This document shows positions 24,915 to 31,678 of a stretch of 45,452 nt of DNA, in pieces. The notes beneath the pieces were generated by a model. It saw only the letters and a list, made by a program, of their open reading frames with translations. It had not been told where the DNA came from and did no database searches. The stretch's first letter is position 1; every line of letters begins with the position of its first letter. The stretch comes from JBELMB01 sp042088665 (lineage in GTDB: Bacteria > Pseudomonadota > Alphaproteobacteria > Rhodobacterales > Rhodobacteraceae). Location: assembly GCA_042088665.1 (NCBI GenBank), contig JBELMB010000021.1:1-45452 (forward strand), read 5' to 3'. The translations under genes and the position numbers were made by a program.

Positions 24915-25352
24915 TCACGTCAAGTAAAACCGCGTTATCCACCTGGCCACAAGCGCCGGGCGCGCCTCATCTTCGATCTCGACCTGCACATCCCAGTACA
25001 CGTCCACATGGCCTTTCGCCGCGTCAACATTCGCCACGGCAAAGACCCCCCGCACCCGCCGCCCAACCGGCACCGGAGAAACAAAGCGAATGCGGTCAAA
25101 CCCGTAGTTGACGCTGGACGCAACCCCGTCCAGCCCTTCGGTGACCTGATAGGACATGGCCGACAACATCGAAAGCGTCAGAAACCCATGCGCGATCGGC
25201 ACACCGAAGGGTGTCCCGGCGGCAAACGCCGGGTCAAGGTGAATGGGCTGCCAATCCTCCGTGGCATCGGCAAAGGCCTGCACCCGGGCCGCGTCGATCT
25301 CGAACCACGCCGTTGTCCGCGGCGGCAGGTCGCGCAGAGTGTCAGCCTGCAT
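24915..25352 (-). CDS. MaoC-family enoyl-CoA hydratase
   Basis: A 145-aa single-hotdog protein with the hydratase-2 type motif EDWQPIHLDPAFA and the neighbouring PIAHGFLTLSMLSAM. The catalytic Asp/His pair of R-specific enoyl-CoA hydratases is visible in DWQPIH. It probably hydrates an enoyl-CoA produced in the same pathway. Its start overlaps the end of the ligase gene by 11 bases. A 91-base gap separates it from the acyl-CoA dehydrogenase. Confidence 0.87.
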   Translation of the reverse strand: MQADTLRDLPPRTTAWFEIDAARVQAFADATEDWQPIHLDPAFAAGTPFGVPIAHGFLTLSMLSAMSYQVTEGLDGVASSVNYGFDRIRFVSPVPVGRRVRGVFAVANVDAAKGHVDVYWDVQVEIEDEARPALVARWITRFYLT

Positions 25353-26970
25353 CCGGCAGCTCGTAACCCTCGAATTGTCGCCGCAGCGTCAGCTTCGAGA
25401 CCTTGCCCGTGGCCGTCAGCGGCAGCGCTTCGACAAATTCCATGGCGTCGGGCAACTGCCACTTGGCGATATGGGCTGCCATTAGGGCGTGCACTTCCTC
25501 CAGCGAGGGGCCATCGTCCTTGGGCACCACCACCAGCAAAGGGCGTTCGTCCCATTTCGGATGCGGCACGGCGATGACCGCGCAATTGGCCACCTTGGGG
25601 TGTGCCATGGCCATGTTCTCAAGGTCGATGGAACTGATCCATTCGCCACCGGACTTGATCAGGTCCTTGCTGCGGTCCTGAATCGACAGGAAGCCCTGCG
25701 GATCTATGGTCGCCACGTCGCCGGTGCCAAACCAGCCTGCTGAATCAAAAGCCTCGGCACTGGCCTCTTCGTTGTTGTAATATCCTGAAATCACGGCATT
25801 TCCGCGAACGAACAGCTCCCCCACGGCGACACCGTCATGCGGCATCGGAACGCCATCTTCGCTGACGATCTTCATGTCGACACCAAAGACACGCCGCCCC
25901 TGCTTGGACTTCAAGCCCATCTGCACATCCTGCGGCTCCGATTGCATCGAAGGCGACAGCTGTGCGGTGGTGCCGATGGGGCTCATCTCTGTCATGCCCC
26001 AGGCGTGACAGACGTCGATCCCCTGCCCTTCGAAGAATTCGATCATCGCGCGTGGCGCGGCCGATCCACCGATGACCAGCTGGTCGAGAGCAGATGGGAC
26101 ACCTCCGCGCGCCTCCATCTCGGCCCGCAGGCCCAGCCAGACGGTTGGCACCCCCCAGGAGGCGGTGACCTTCTCGTTTTCCATCAGATCAAACAGCGAC
26201 GCACCGTCCAGTTTCGGCCCGGGCATGATCAGCGAAGCGCCGGTCAGCGGCGCGCCATAGGGCAGGCCCCATGAATTGACGTGGAACATCGGCACCACGG
26301 GCAGGACGCGCGCCCGCTGGTGCAGGCTGCGCGGCACCGAGATGGCAATGAACATCGCGTGCAGCACGGTGGACCGATGTGAGTAAAGCGCGCCCTTCGG
26401 GTGGCCCGTCGTCCCGGAGGTATAACACAGACCCGCGGCGGTATTCTCGTCAAGGTTCGGCCAGTCGTAGCTTTGCGCCTGCTCCGTCAGCAACTCTTCG
26501 TAGCACAACAGCTCCAGGGTGCTCTCGGGCATATGCGCCCTGTCCGTCATCACCACCAGCTTGAGCCCCGCAGGCAGTTTGGCGGCCAGTGCCTCGACCA
26601 GCGGAACGAACGTCAGGTCAAGGCACAGCACTTTGTCGCCGGCGTGTTCGATGATGTAGAGCATCTGCTCTGCGGAGAGCCGCGGGTTGATCGTGTGGCA
26701 CACGGCGCCCATGCCGCTGATCGCGTAGTAAAGCTCAAAGTGCCGGTAGCCGTTCCACGCGAGGGTCGCGACACGATCCCCCTGCGCAACGCCAAGTCCG
26801 GCCAATCCATGCGCCAGTTGCGCCGTGCGCGCATAGGTCTGCGCATAGCTTTGCCGGTGAATATCCCCCTCGGTGCGCACCGAGACGATTTCGCTGCCCG
26901 GATGCGCGTCTGCGGCGTATCTCAGGATCTCTATGATCCGCAGCGGCATTTGCATCATCATGCCTTGCAT
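25342..26970 (-). CDS. Acyl-CoA synthetase (AMP-forming, fatty-acid type)
   Basis: A 542-aa adenylate-forming ligase. Motifs: P-loop YTSGTTGHPKG (about 190), A5-like WGMTEMSPIG, the hinge region GWFGTGD...DRSKDLIKSGGEWIS, and the C-terminal catalytic Lys in TATGKVSKL. The size and the DRSKDLIKSGGEWISS hinge are typical of medium/long-chain fatty acyl-CoA or methylmercaptopropionate-type ligases (DmdB relatives). It activates the acid entering the operon. It is the first gene, with GGAGGGCCAG before the ATG, and is divergent from the reductase at 27078. Confidence 0.92.
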   Translation of the reverse strand: MQGMMMQMPLRIIEILRYAADAHPGSEIVSVRTEGDIHRQSYAQTYARTAQLAHGLAGLGVAQGDRVATLAWNGYRHFELYYAISGMGAVCHTINPRLSAEQMLYIIEHAGDKVLCLDLTFVPLVEALAAKLPAGLKLVVMTDRAHMPESTLELLCYEELLTEQAQSYDWPNLDENTAAGLCYTSGTTGHPKGALYSHRSTVLHAMFIAISVPRSLHQRARVLPVVPMFHVNSWGLPYGAPLTGASLIMPGPKLDGASLFDLMENEKVTASWGVPTVWLGLRAEMEARGGVPSALDQLVIGGSAAPRAMIEFFEGQGIDVCHAWGMTEMSPIGTTAQLSPSMQSEPQDVQMGLKSKQGRRVFGVDMKIVSEDGVPMPHDGVAVGELFVRGNAVISGYYNNEEASAEAFDSAGWFGTGDVATIDPQGFLSIQDRSKDLIKSGGEWISSIDLENMAMAHPKVANCAVIAVPHPKWDERPLLVVVPKDDGPSLEEVHALMAAHIAKWQLPDAMEFVEALPLTATGKVSKLTLRRQFEGYELPDAG

Positions 26971-27077
26971 CTGGCCCTCCCCTGACCGATTTCTTGTCTC
27001 TGCCTAGAGTGACCAAGTTGGCGCAGCCTGCGCAACCGCTTTTACGTGCAAACCCCGATGCCCCTGAAGGAGCCCAC

Positions 27078-28097
27078 ATGTCCGACACGCTTCGCAGCAT
27101 CACGCTGGCCCGCCGCCCCAAGGGCCTGCCCACGCCCGAGGACTTCGCCCTGTCCGAAGTGCCACTGCCCGCCCCCGGAGACGGCGAGGTGCTGATCGAA
27201 TGCACGCATCTGTCGCTGGACCCCTACATGCGCGGGCGCATGGATGACGCCAAAAGCTATGCGCCCTCGGTGGGTCTTGGTGAAACCATGACCGGTCAGG
27301 GTGTTGGCCGCGTCTTGACCTCGAATGCAGCGGGCATCGCCCCCGGCGACATGGTGACCGGCATCACCGGCTGGGCCAGCCACGCCGTTCTGTCCGGCAG
27401 CGACCTGCGCAAGCTGGATCCGGCATTGCCACCCAGCACGGCGCTTGGGGTGCTGGGCATGCCCGGCTTCACCGCCTGGACCGGCCTGAACGAATTCGGA
27501 CGGCCCAAACCGGGCGAGACCCTCGTCATCGCCGCCGCCACCGGGGCCGTGGGGGCCATGGTCGGCCAACTGGCCAAGGCACAGGGTCTGCGCACCGTCG
27601 CCATTGCCGGCGGCCCGGAGAAATGCGCCCTCGCCCGAGAGACCTTCGGTTTTGACGCGGCCCTCGATCACCGCGCCTACCCGGACGCCTCCAGCCTGCG
27701 CAAAGCCCTGGCCAAAGCCGCCCCGGACGGCGTCGATATCTACTGGGAAAATGTCGGTGGCAAAGTGGTCGAAGCAGTGCTGCCGCTGATGAACATCCAT
27801 GGGCGCATTCCGTTGTGCGGCACCATCGCCTGGTACACCGGGCTCGACGAAAGCCAGGACCGCCTGCCCGCCGCGTGGCGCGCGATTCTGGTGAAACGCC
27901 TGCAAGTCTCTGGCTTCATCATCTTTGATCACTGGGCCAAGTACCCGGAATTCCTCGCTGAAGTCGGACCAAAGGTCGCCGCGGGCGACATTGCCTACCT
28001 CGAAGACGTGACCGAAGGACTGGAAAACGCACCGGCCGCCTTCATCTCCCTGCTGCAGGGGGGCAACACGGGCAAGGCGCTCGTATCGCTGCCCTGA
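27078..28097 (+). CDS. NADP-dependent oxidoreductase, medium-chain (CurA/YncB type)
   Basis: A 339-aa zinc-independent medium-chain reductase of the leukotriene B4 12-hydroxydehydrogenase/CurA group. It contains SLDPYMRGRM near residue 52 (family hallmark), the nucleotide-binding AAATGAVGAMVGQLAK, and YWENVGG near 225. It reduces alpha,beta-unsaturated ketones or aldehydes with NADPH. The ATG at 27078 follows GAAGGAG. It is divergent from the acyl-CoA operon, whose ligase starts 108 bases away, so the two may share control. Confidence 0.93.
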   Translation: MSDTLRSITLARRPKGLPTPEDFALSEVPLPAPGDGEVLIECTHLSLDPYMRGRMDDAKSYAPSVGLGETMTGQGVGRVLTSNAAGIAPGDMVTGITGWASHAVLSGSDLRKLDPALPPSTALGVLGMPGFTAWTGLNEFGRPKPGETLVIAAATGAVGAMVGQLAKAQGLRTVAIAGGPEKCALARETFGFDAALDHRAYPDASSLRKALAKAAPDGVDIYWENVGGKVVEAVLPLMNIHGRIPLCGTIAWYTGLDESQDRLPAAWRAILVKRLQVSGFIIFDHWAKYPEFLAEVGPKVAAGDIAYLEDVTEGLENAPAAFISLLQGGNTGKALVSLP

Positions 28098-28176
28098 CAT
28101 CGCAATCACCGGCATGGGCAGCTTTGAGAACCCGTCGCGGGGACAGGTGCGGCAAACACTGGCGCAACCGGCGTAG

Positions 28177-28194
28177 CGCGGGGTTCACCCCGCG
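28177..28194. repeat. CGCGGGG palindrome, family copy F, overlapping a stop codon
   Basis: CGCGGGG (28177-28183), loop TTCA, CCCCGCG (28188-28194). On the reverse strand the helicase gene ends ...GAC GCG GGG TGA inside this element: the right arm encodes its last residues and the loop supplies the stop codon (28185-28187). The same GTAG prefix as copies B and E lies at 28173-28176. Confidence 0.8.
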
Positions 28195-29711
28195 TCCTGC
28201 TCCAGCGTCAGGGGCGCCGGGGCCACCCCCAGATCATCAGTCCGCAGCCCGTCCGAGGGCCGCGCCAACCGGTTGCGTACGACCCAAAGCAACCGCCCCG
28301 AGGCACGCGTGATCGCCACATAGGCCAGTCGTTTCCACAAAGGTTGCCCGGCTTCCACGCGTCCTGCCCGCGCCGCCGCATAAAGGTCCGGCGCAAAGAC
28401 CTGCACGCTGTCCCATTGCGACCCCTGCGCCTTGTGGATCGTCACCGCCGCACCGTGCAGAAACGTTGCCCCCATGCGCGCGGCGAAGGGGATGAACGGC
28501 TCTTCCTGATCGGGTTTTTCAATCTTCACGATCGATGCGGCAGAGACCTGCGGCTCCAGCGCGCCGACCACGTGCAGCTTGGAAAACCCGGGCTTTCGCC
28601 CCGGTCCAAGGTAGATCACCTGCGCGCCCTTGATCAGCCCGCGCGCCTCAAGGTCAAGCCGCTTCTTGCGGTGCTTCAACGGCAGCTCGATGCCGTCGCA
28701 AATCAGTGGCTCGCCCGGCAAAAGCTCTGTCTCCGGTGCGCCATAGACCTGGCGGAAGGCATTGATCAGCCTGATTCGCGTCGCATTGCGCCAGACCAGC
28801 ACCGGGGAACGCGCCATGAGGTCGACCTCGACCCGCTGCGCATAGACCACGCGATCATCCTCCCGTGCGAGTCGCTCCACCTCGCGTTCGAAATCCTCGA
28901 ACTCCAGCGTCGGATCGGCGAGCGCATGGGCCAGATCGAGGATCGGATTGTCCGAATCCTGCCGATGGATCCGACTCAATTCCATGCGATTGCTCTCGCG
29001 CACCGATTCAAAGACCATTTTGCCCGACTGGTTCACCGGTGCCAGCTGCGCAGGATCCCCGAAAAGCACCAGATTCGGAAAGATCTCCTGCAGGTCTTCG
29101 TACTGCCGTTCATCCAGCATCGAGGATTCGTCGACAAATCCGATGTCCAGCGGCTCTTCGCGCCGCTTCCACCCGGTGATGAAATCCGACCCGCGCAGGC
29201 CCGCCGCTGCCAAAGCCGCCGGAACCGACTTGTGCACGGCATAGCTCGCTTCGGCCCGCGCCAGCGCTTCTTCGGTCAGTTCCGCGATTTCGGGTTTGTC
29301 ACCATTGCCCATCAGCCATTCGGCGATGCGCTCGTATTCCGGGTCATAGACCGGCGTATAGATGATCCGGTGGATCGTCGTCGCAGGCACACCGCGCATC
29401 CGCAGAACACTGGCCGCCTTGTTGGTTGGCGCCAGAACCGCGAGGGTGCGGCGCTCTTTCGCCCTGCGGCTTTCGTAGTCACCCGAGACGGTTTCGACAC
29501 CTGCCGCCTCAAGGGCCTTGACCAGTTCCGCCAGCAAAAGCGTCTTGCCGCTGCCCGCCTTGCCCATCAGGGCCATGACGGTGGATTGCCCCTCGACCGC
29601 AGGCAGGCAGACACCATCGTCCAGATCGACCCCCGCCCCCCGCAGCATCTCGGAAACGGTGTCAAAGGCTTGCGCCTGATCATCGGACAAGGTCAACGCG
29701 GGGAGGGTCAT
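28185..29711 (-). CDS. RecD/UvrD-like superfamily 1 DNA helicase
   Basis: A 508-aa AAA/SF1B helicase. Walker A is GKAGSGKT (50-57). Motif Ia is APTNKAASVLR. The DEAD-type Walker B is VDESSM, and motif III is GDPAQLAPVNQSG. A C-terminal UvrD_C_2 part follows with TIHKAQGSQWDSVQVF and AYVAITRASGRL. The layout matches RecD-like 5'-3' helicases of the viral/Pif1-RecD type rather than full RecD, and no RecB or RecC is adjacent. It probably acts in DNA repair or recombination. It starts 60 bases after luxI and may be cotranscribed with it. Confidence 0.88.
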   Translation of the reverse strand: MTLPALTLSDDQAQAFDTVSEMLRGAGVDLDDGVCLPAVEGQSTVMALMGKAGSGKTLLLAELVKALEAAGVETVSGDYESRRAKERRTLAVLAPTNKAASVLRMRGVPATTIHRIIYTPVYDPEYERIAEWLMGNGDKPEIAELTEEALARAEASYAVHKSVPAALAAAGLRGSDFITGWKRREEPLDIGFVDESSMLDERQYEDLQEIFPNLVLFGDPAQLAPVNQSGKMVFESVRESNRMELSRIHRQDSDNPILDLAHALADPTLEFEDFEREVERLAREDDRVVYAQRVEVDLMARSPVLVWRNATRIRLINAFRQVYGAPETELLPGEPLICDGIELPLKHRKKRLDLEARGLIKGAQVIYLGPGRKPGFSKLHVVGALEPQVSAASIVKIEKPDQEEPFIPFAARMGATFLHGAAVTIHKAQGSQWDSVQVFAPDLYAAARAGRVEAGQPLWKRLAYVAITRASGRLLWVVRNRLARPSDGLRTDDLGVAPAPLTLEQDAG

Positions 29712-29771
29712 GGCGGCACCCTAGCCTTGCGGACAAGGCACCGCCAGTCATCACCATGCGCAAGGTGCGGT

Positions 29772-30443
29772 TTAAGCTGCCACGCGGGCCTCCGGCAGCG
29801 GTGCCAGCGCGTAGGGCATGGCCATCGGCGGCTGTGCCTCGCCGAAGTCGCGCTCGAACCAGCGCTTGGACAGCTCGATAGAGACGCCTGCGGTCTTTGC
29901 GACCGCGGCCTGGGTTTCGGGATTGAACTCCCACAGCGCGACAGAGATCGCGTCGCGGCCCTTTCCCTGGGTGCCAAGCACCTCCGGCACAGACCCGATG
30001 CGGCGGAAAACGCGCACCATATGGGCAAAGATCACACCGACGAAATGCTCGACGCCGAACTCTTCCATGACATGACCGCCAGCCAGCATCAGCGCCGCGG
30101 CGACCCCCGCCTTTGCACCGGGCGCAAGGCAAAACCGCGTGCATTCCCAGATGATCGGGCTCTGGATGGTCACCCCATCGGTCAGATGTGTGAAATGATC
30201 GTTCAGCATCGTCTGGCCAACCGTCGGCATCAGGCGCAGCGACCCGCCATGCGTACCGTCCTCGTTCTCCCAGATGATGTAGAGCGGGTTCATCGCGTCG
30301 TATTGGTCGCGTTCGTGACCATCGGCATCGACGCTCACCTCCCAGTTGTGGCGCACTTTGAACTGAGCGGCGCGATCACGGAACATCGTCCGTGCCAGTT
30401 TAGGGAACTTGGCGAGGTCTTCTGCGTAAACATAACGGATCAT
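29772..30443 (-). CDS. luxI: LuxI-type acyl-homoserine lactone synthase
   Basis: A 223-aa autoinducer synthase. The LuxI catalytic residues fall almost exactly on canonical numbering: Arg24, Phe28, Trp34, Asp46, Asp49, Arg70 (GSLRL), Phe84, Glu100 and Arg103 (WECTRF). It condenses S-adenosylmethionine with an acyl-ACP (or acyl-CoA) to make an AHL signal; chain length cannot be read. The start MIRYVYAEDLAKF at 30443 has GGGAGAAAG upstream; a longer frame would run through the lux promoter. It lies 125 bases downstream of luxR, behind a lux box. Confidence 0.96.
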   Translation of the reverse strand: MIRYVYAEDLAKFPKLARTMFRDRAAQFKVRHNWEVSVDADGHERDQYDAMNPLYIIWENEDGTHGGSLRLMPTVGQTMLNDHFTHLTDGVTIQSPIIWECTRFCLAPGAKAGVAAALMLAGGHVMEEFGVEHFVGVIFAHMVRVFRRIGSVPEVLGTQGKGRDAISVALWEFNPETQAAVAKTAGVSIELSKRWFERDFGEAQPPMAMPYALAPLPEARVAA

Positions 30444-30480
30444 TGAGCTTTCTCCCGGCGCATGTTGCGGTGATGGGGAG

Positions 30481-30531
30481 AGCGTGCAATTTACCCGGTT
30501 AACAGGTTTCAACCTTTGCGCACGCAAAGGT
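30481..30531 (-). promoter_or_regulatory. lux box and promoter of luxI
   Basis: ACCTTTGCGCACGCAAAGGT at 30512-30531 has 9-bp perfect arms around CA. It matches the 20-bp lux-box layout with ACCT...AGGT ends. On the reverse strand a -10-like TAAATT lies at 30493-30488, predicting a start site near 30481, about 40 bases from the box centre. That is the classic geometry for LuxR activation overlapping the -35. It predicts positive feedback of luxI by the adjacent LuxR. Confidence 0.8.
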
Positions 30532-30568
30532 AACCAGCGCTTTAACTATTGCGCTGTCATCCGTCTGT

Positions 30569-31297
30569 TCAGATCACGATGACGCCCCGGCTGAGCGCGC
30601 GGGCGACGGCGTGTGTGGTGTTCATCGCGCCGAGTTTGTGGCGGGCACTTTCGACATAGACCCTGAGGGTGTGCTCGGAGATCGAGAGCGTATCGGCGGC
30701 CTGGGCGCGGCTGTAGCCAATGGCCAGGAGCGTCATCGCCTCGATCTCTCTCGGGGACAGGGGTTGAGCCGGGTCTGGAGTGCGCCCCGGCTCAAACTCG
30801 AGCGCTTTGGAGTTGAAATAATGCGCGACGAGGATCAGGTCGCGCCGGTTCTGGTCAGTGAAATCCTCCCACTCTTCGTCAGAGCAGTTGTGGCTCAGGG
30901 TGAAATGCGCGAACTGGCCGTTCGGACCACGGATGGGGATAGAATATCCTTGATTTCCAACACCATACCCGATGGCATCTTCCATGAAAGCCCGCGCCGA
31001 CTTGCTCGACCAGTCCAGACGTTTCCAGTTGACCGGGTGAAACCGCTGGTAACAGCCCTGGATGACCGGATCGATCCTGAGATAGCCTTTTTCAACATAT
31101 CGGTTGACCCATTCCAGATCGTAGGTGCCGCAGCCATATTGTTCGCCAGCGCTGTTGACCCAGTGATAAACGATGTGATCGACGCCGTATTCGTCCCTGA
31201 CGTCCTCGATCAAGAGCTGGAGATCATCCAGACTCTCAGCGGACTCCAAACGTTCGATCACTCCGTCCAGACGCGGCGCGTTTCGCAAGAAGCCCAA
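30569..31297 (-). CDS. luxR: LuxR-type AHL-responsive regulator
   Basis: About 242 aa. The N-terminal autoinducer-binding domain keeps the TraR/LuxR residues in exact spacing: Trp and Tyr of EWVNRY, Asp-Pro of LRIDPV, and the Trp of HPVNW (equivalents of 57, 61, 70, 71, 85). The C-terminal GerE helix-turn-helix is LSPREIEAMTLLAIGYSRAQ followed by SISEHTLRVYVESARHKLGA. The start is uncertain: TTG 31297 has GAGGG eight bases upstream, and GTG 31261 (VIERLESAES) would give a family-like N-terminus but has no site. It overlaps the small upstream ORF by about 60 bases, suggesting coupling. Confidence 0.93.
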   Translation of the reverse strand: MGFLRNAPRLDGVIERLESAESLDDLQLLIEDVRDEYGVDHIVYHWVNSAGEQYGCGTYDLEWVNRYVEKGYLRIDPVIQGCYQRFHPVNWKRLDWSSKSARAFMEDAIGYGVGNQGYSIPIRGPNGQFAHFTLSHNCSDEEWEDFTDQNRRDLILVAHYFNSKALEFEPGRTPDPAQPLSPREIEAMTLLAIGYSRAQAADTLSISEHTLRVYVESARHKLGAMNTTHAVARALSRGVIVI

Positions 31298-31442
31298 TAC
31301 TCTTACCCTCGGTAAGGGACGTAATCTCCGCCTGCGCCACAAAGGATGCATCGTCCAGCTGCGCAGCCAGGGAAGGCATCCCATTGGCGCGCGCAAAGGT
31401 CTTCAGGTCGGTCAGTACGTCCAAGATCCAGTCATGTCCCAT
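31236..31442 (-). CDS. Small ORF upstream of and overlapping luxR
   Basis: 68 aa, starting MGHDWILDVLTDLKTFARAN and continuing GMPSLAAQLDDASFVAQAEI; helical and acidic-to-neutral, without signal peptide. The ATG has AGAGG seven bases upstream. The last 21 codons overlap luxR in another frame. Its regular helical composition and its ribosome-binding site support a real gene rather than a shadow. The function is unknown. It may be a leader gene that couples to luxR or a small modulator of LuxR; both are inference. Confidence 0.65.
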   Translation of the reverse strand: MGHDWILDVLTDLKTFARANGMPSLAAQLDDASFVAQAEITSLTEGKSIGLLAKRAASGRSDRTFGVR

Positions 31443-31464
31443 GGATAGCCTCTTCTGTAGGTGG

Positions 31465-31480
31465 TTAACGAAACATTAAC
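31465..31480 (-). promoter_or_regulatory. CtrA-binding box upstream of the luxR locus
   Basis: On the reverse strand TTAATGTTTCGTTAAC, a perfect TTAA-N7-TTAAC full CtrA site, ends only 22 bases before the ATG of the small ORF at 31442. At that distance CtrA bound here would overlap the leader, so it could either repress or drive a start site downstream. An almost identical box lies at 36035. Confidence 0.7.
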
Positions 31481-31590
31481 ACTACTTTACCATGTGCCTA
31501 ACCGCGCCGATATTCACGGAATTCTCCTCCCCAGAAATAGTGAGGGGGCGATTGGCAAGGTGTTGAAAAGACGACTTCGGAGGTTTTGAC

Positions 31591-31668
31591 ATGGAAACAC
31601 CCGCGCGCCAGAGGGCGATTCGCGGGTGTTTCGGGACCCCGGTCGCAAACCTTGCGACTCGGGGATAG
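31591..31668 (+). CDS. Possible 25-aa ORF with strong ribosome-binding site over two hairpins
   Basis: CGGAGG seven bases before an ATG at 31591 opens 25 codons beginning METPARQRAIRGCFGTPVAN and ending at TAG 31666-31668. The coding stretch forms two hairpins: GAAACACCCGCG (31594-31605) with CGCGGGTGTTTC (31621-31632), and CCCCGGTCGCAA with TTGCGACTCGGGG (31638-31665, one bulged base). The ORF is antisense to the transcript leaving ccr, so the hairpins may simply terminate ccr. Alternatively this is a short structured leader or sRNA. No homologue is known to me. Confidence 0.35.
   Translation: METPARQRAIRGCFGTPVANLATRG
31594..31665 (-). terminator. Double hairpin downstream of ccr
   Basis: Two strong stem-loops follow the ccr stop codon (31679) on the reverse strand: a 12-bp stem with one bulge, then a perfect 12-bp stem with a 15-base loop that itself can pair (CGCC/GGCG). 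Neither is followed by a long U-tract. The position suits transcription termination or 3'-end protection between ccr and the quorum-sensing genes. Confidence 0.5.
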
Positions 31669-31678
31669 CAGCCAAAAG

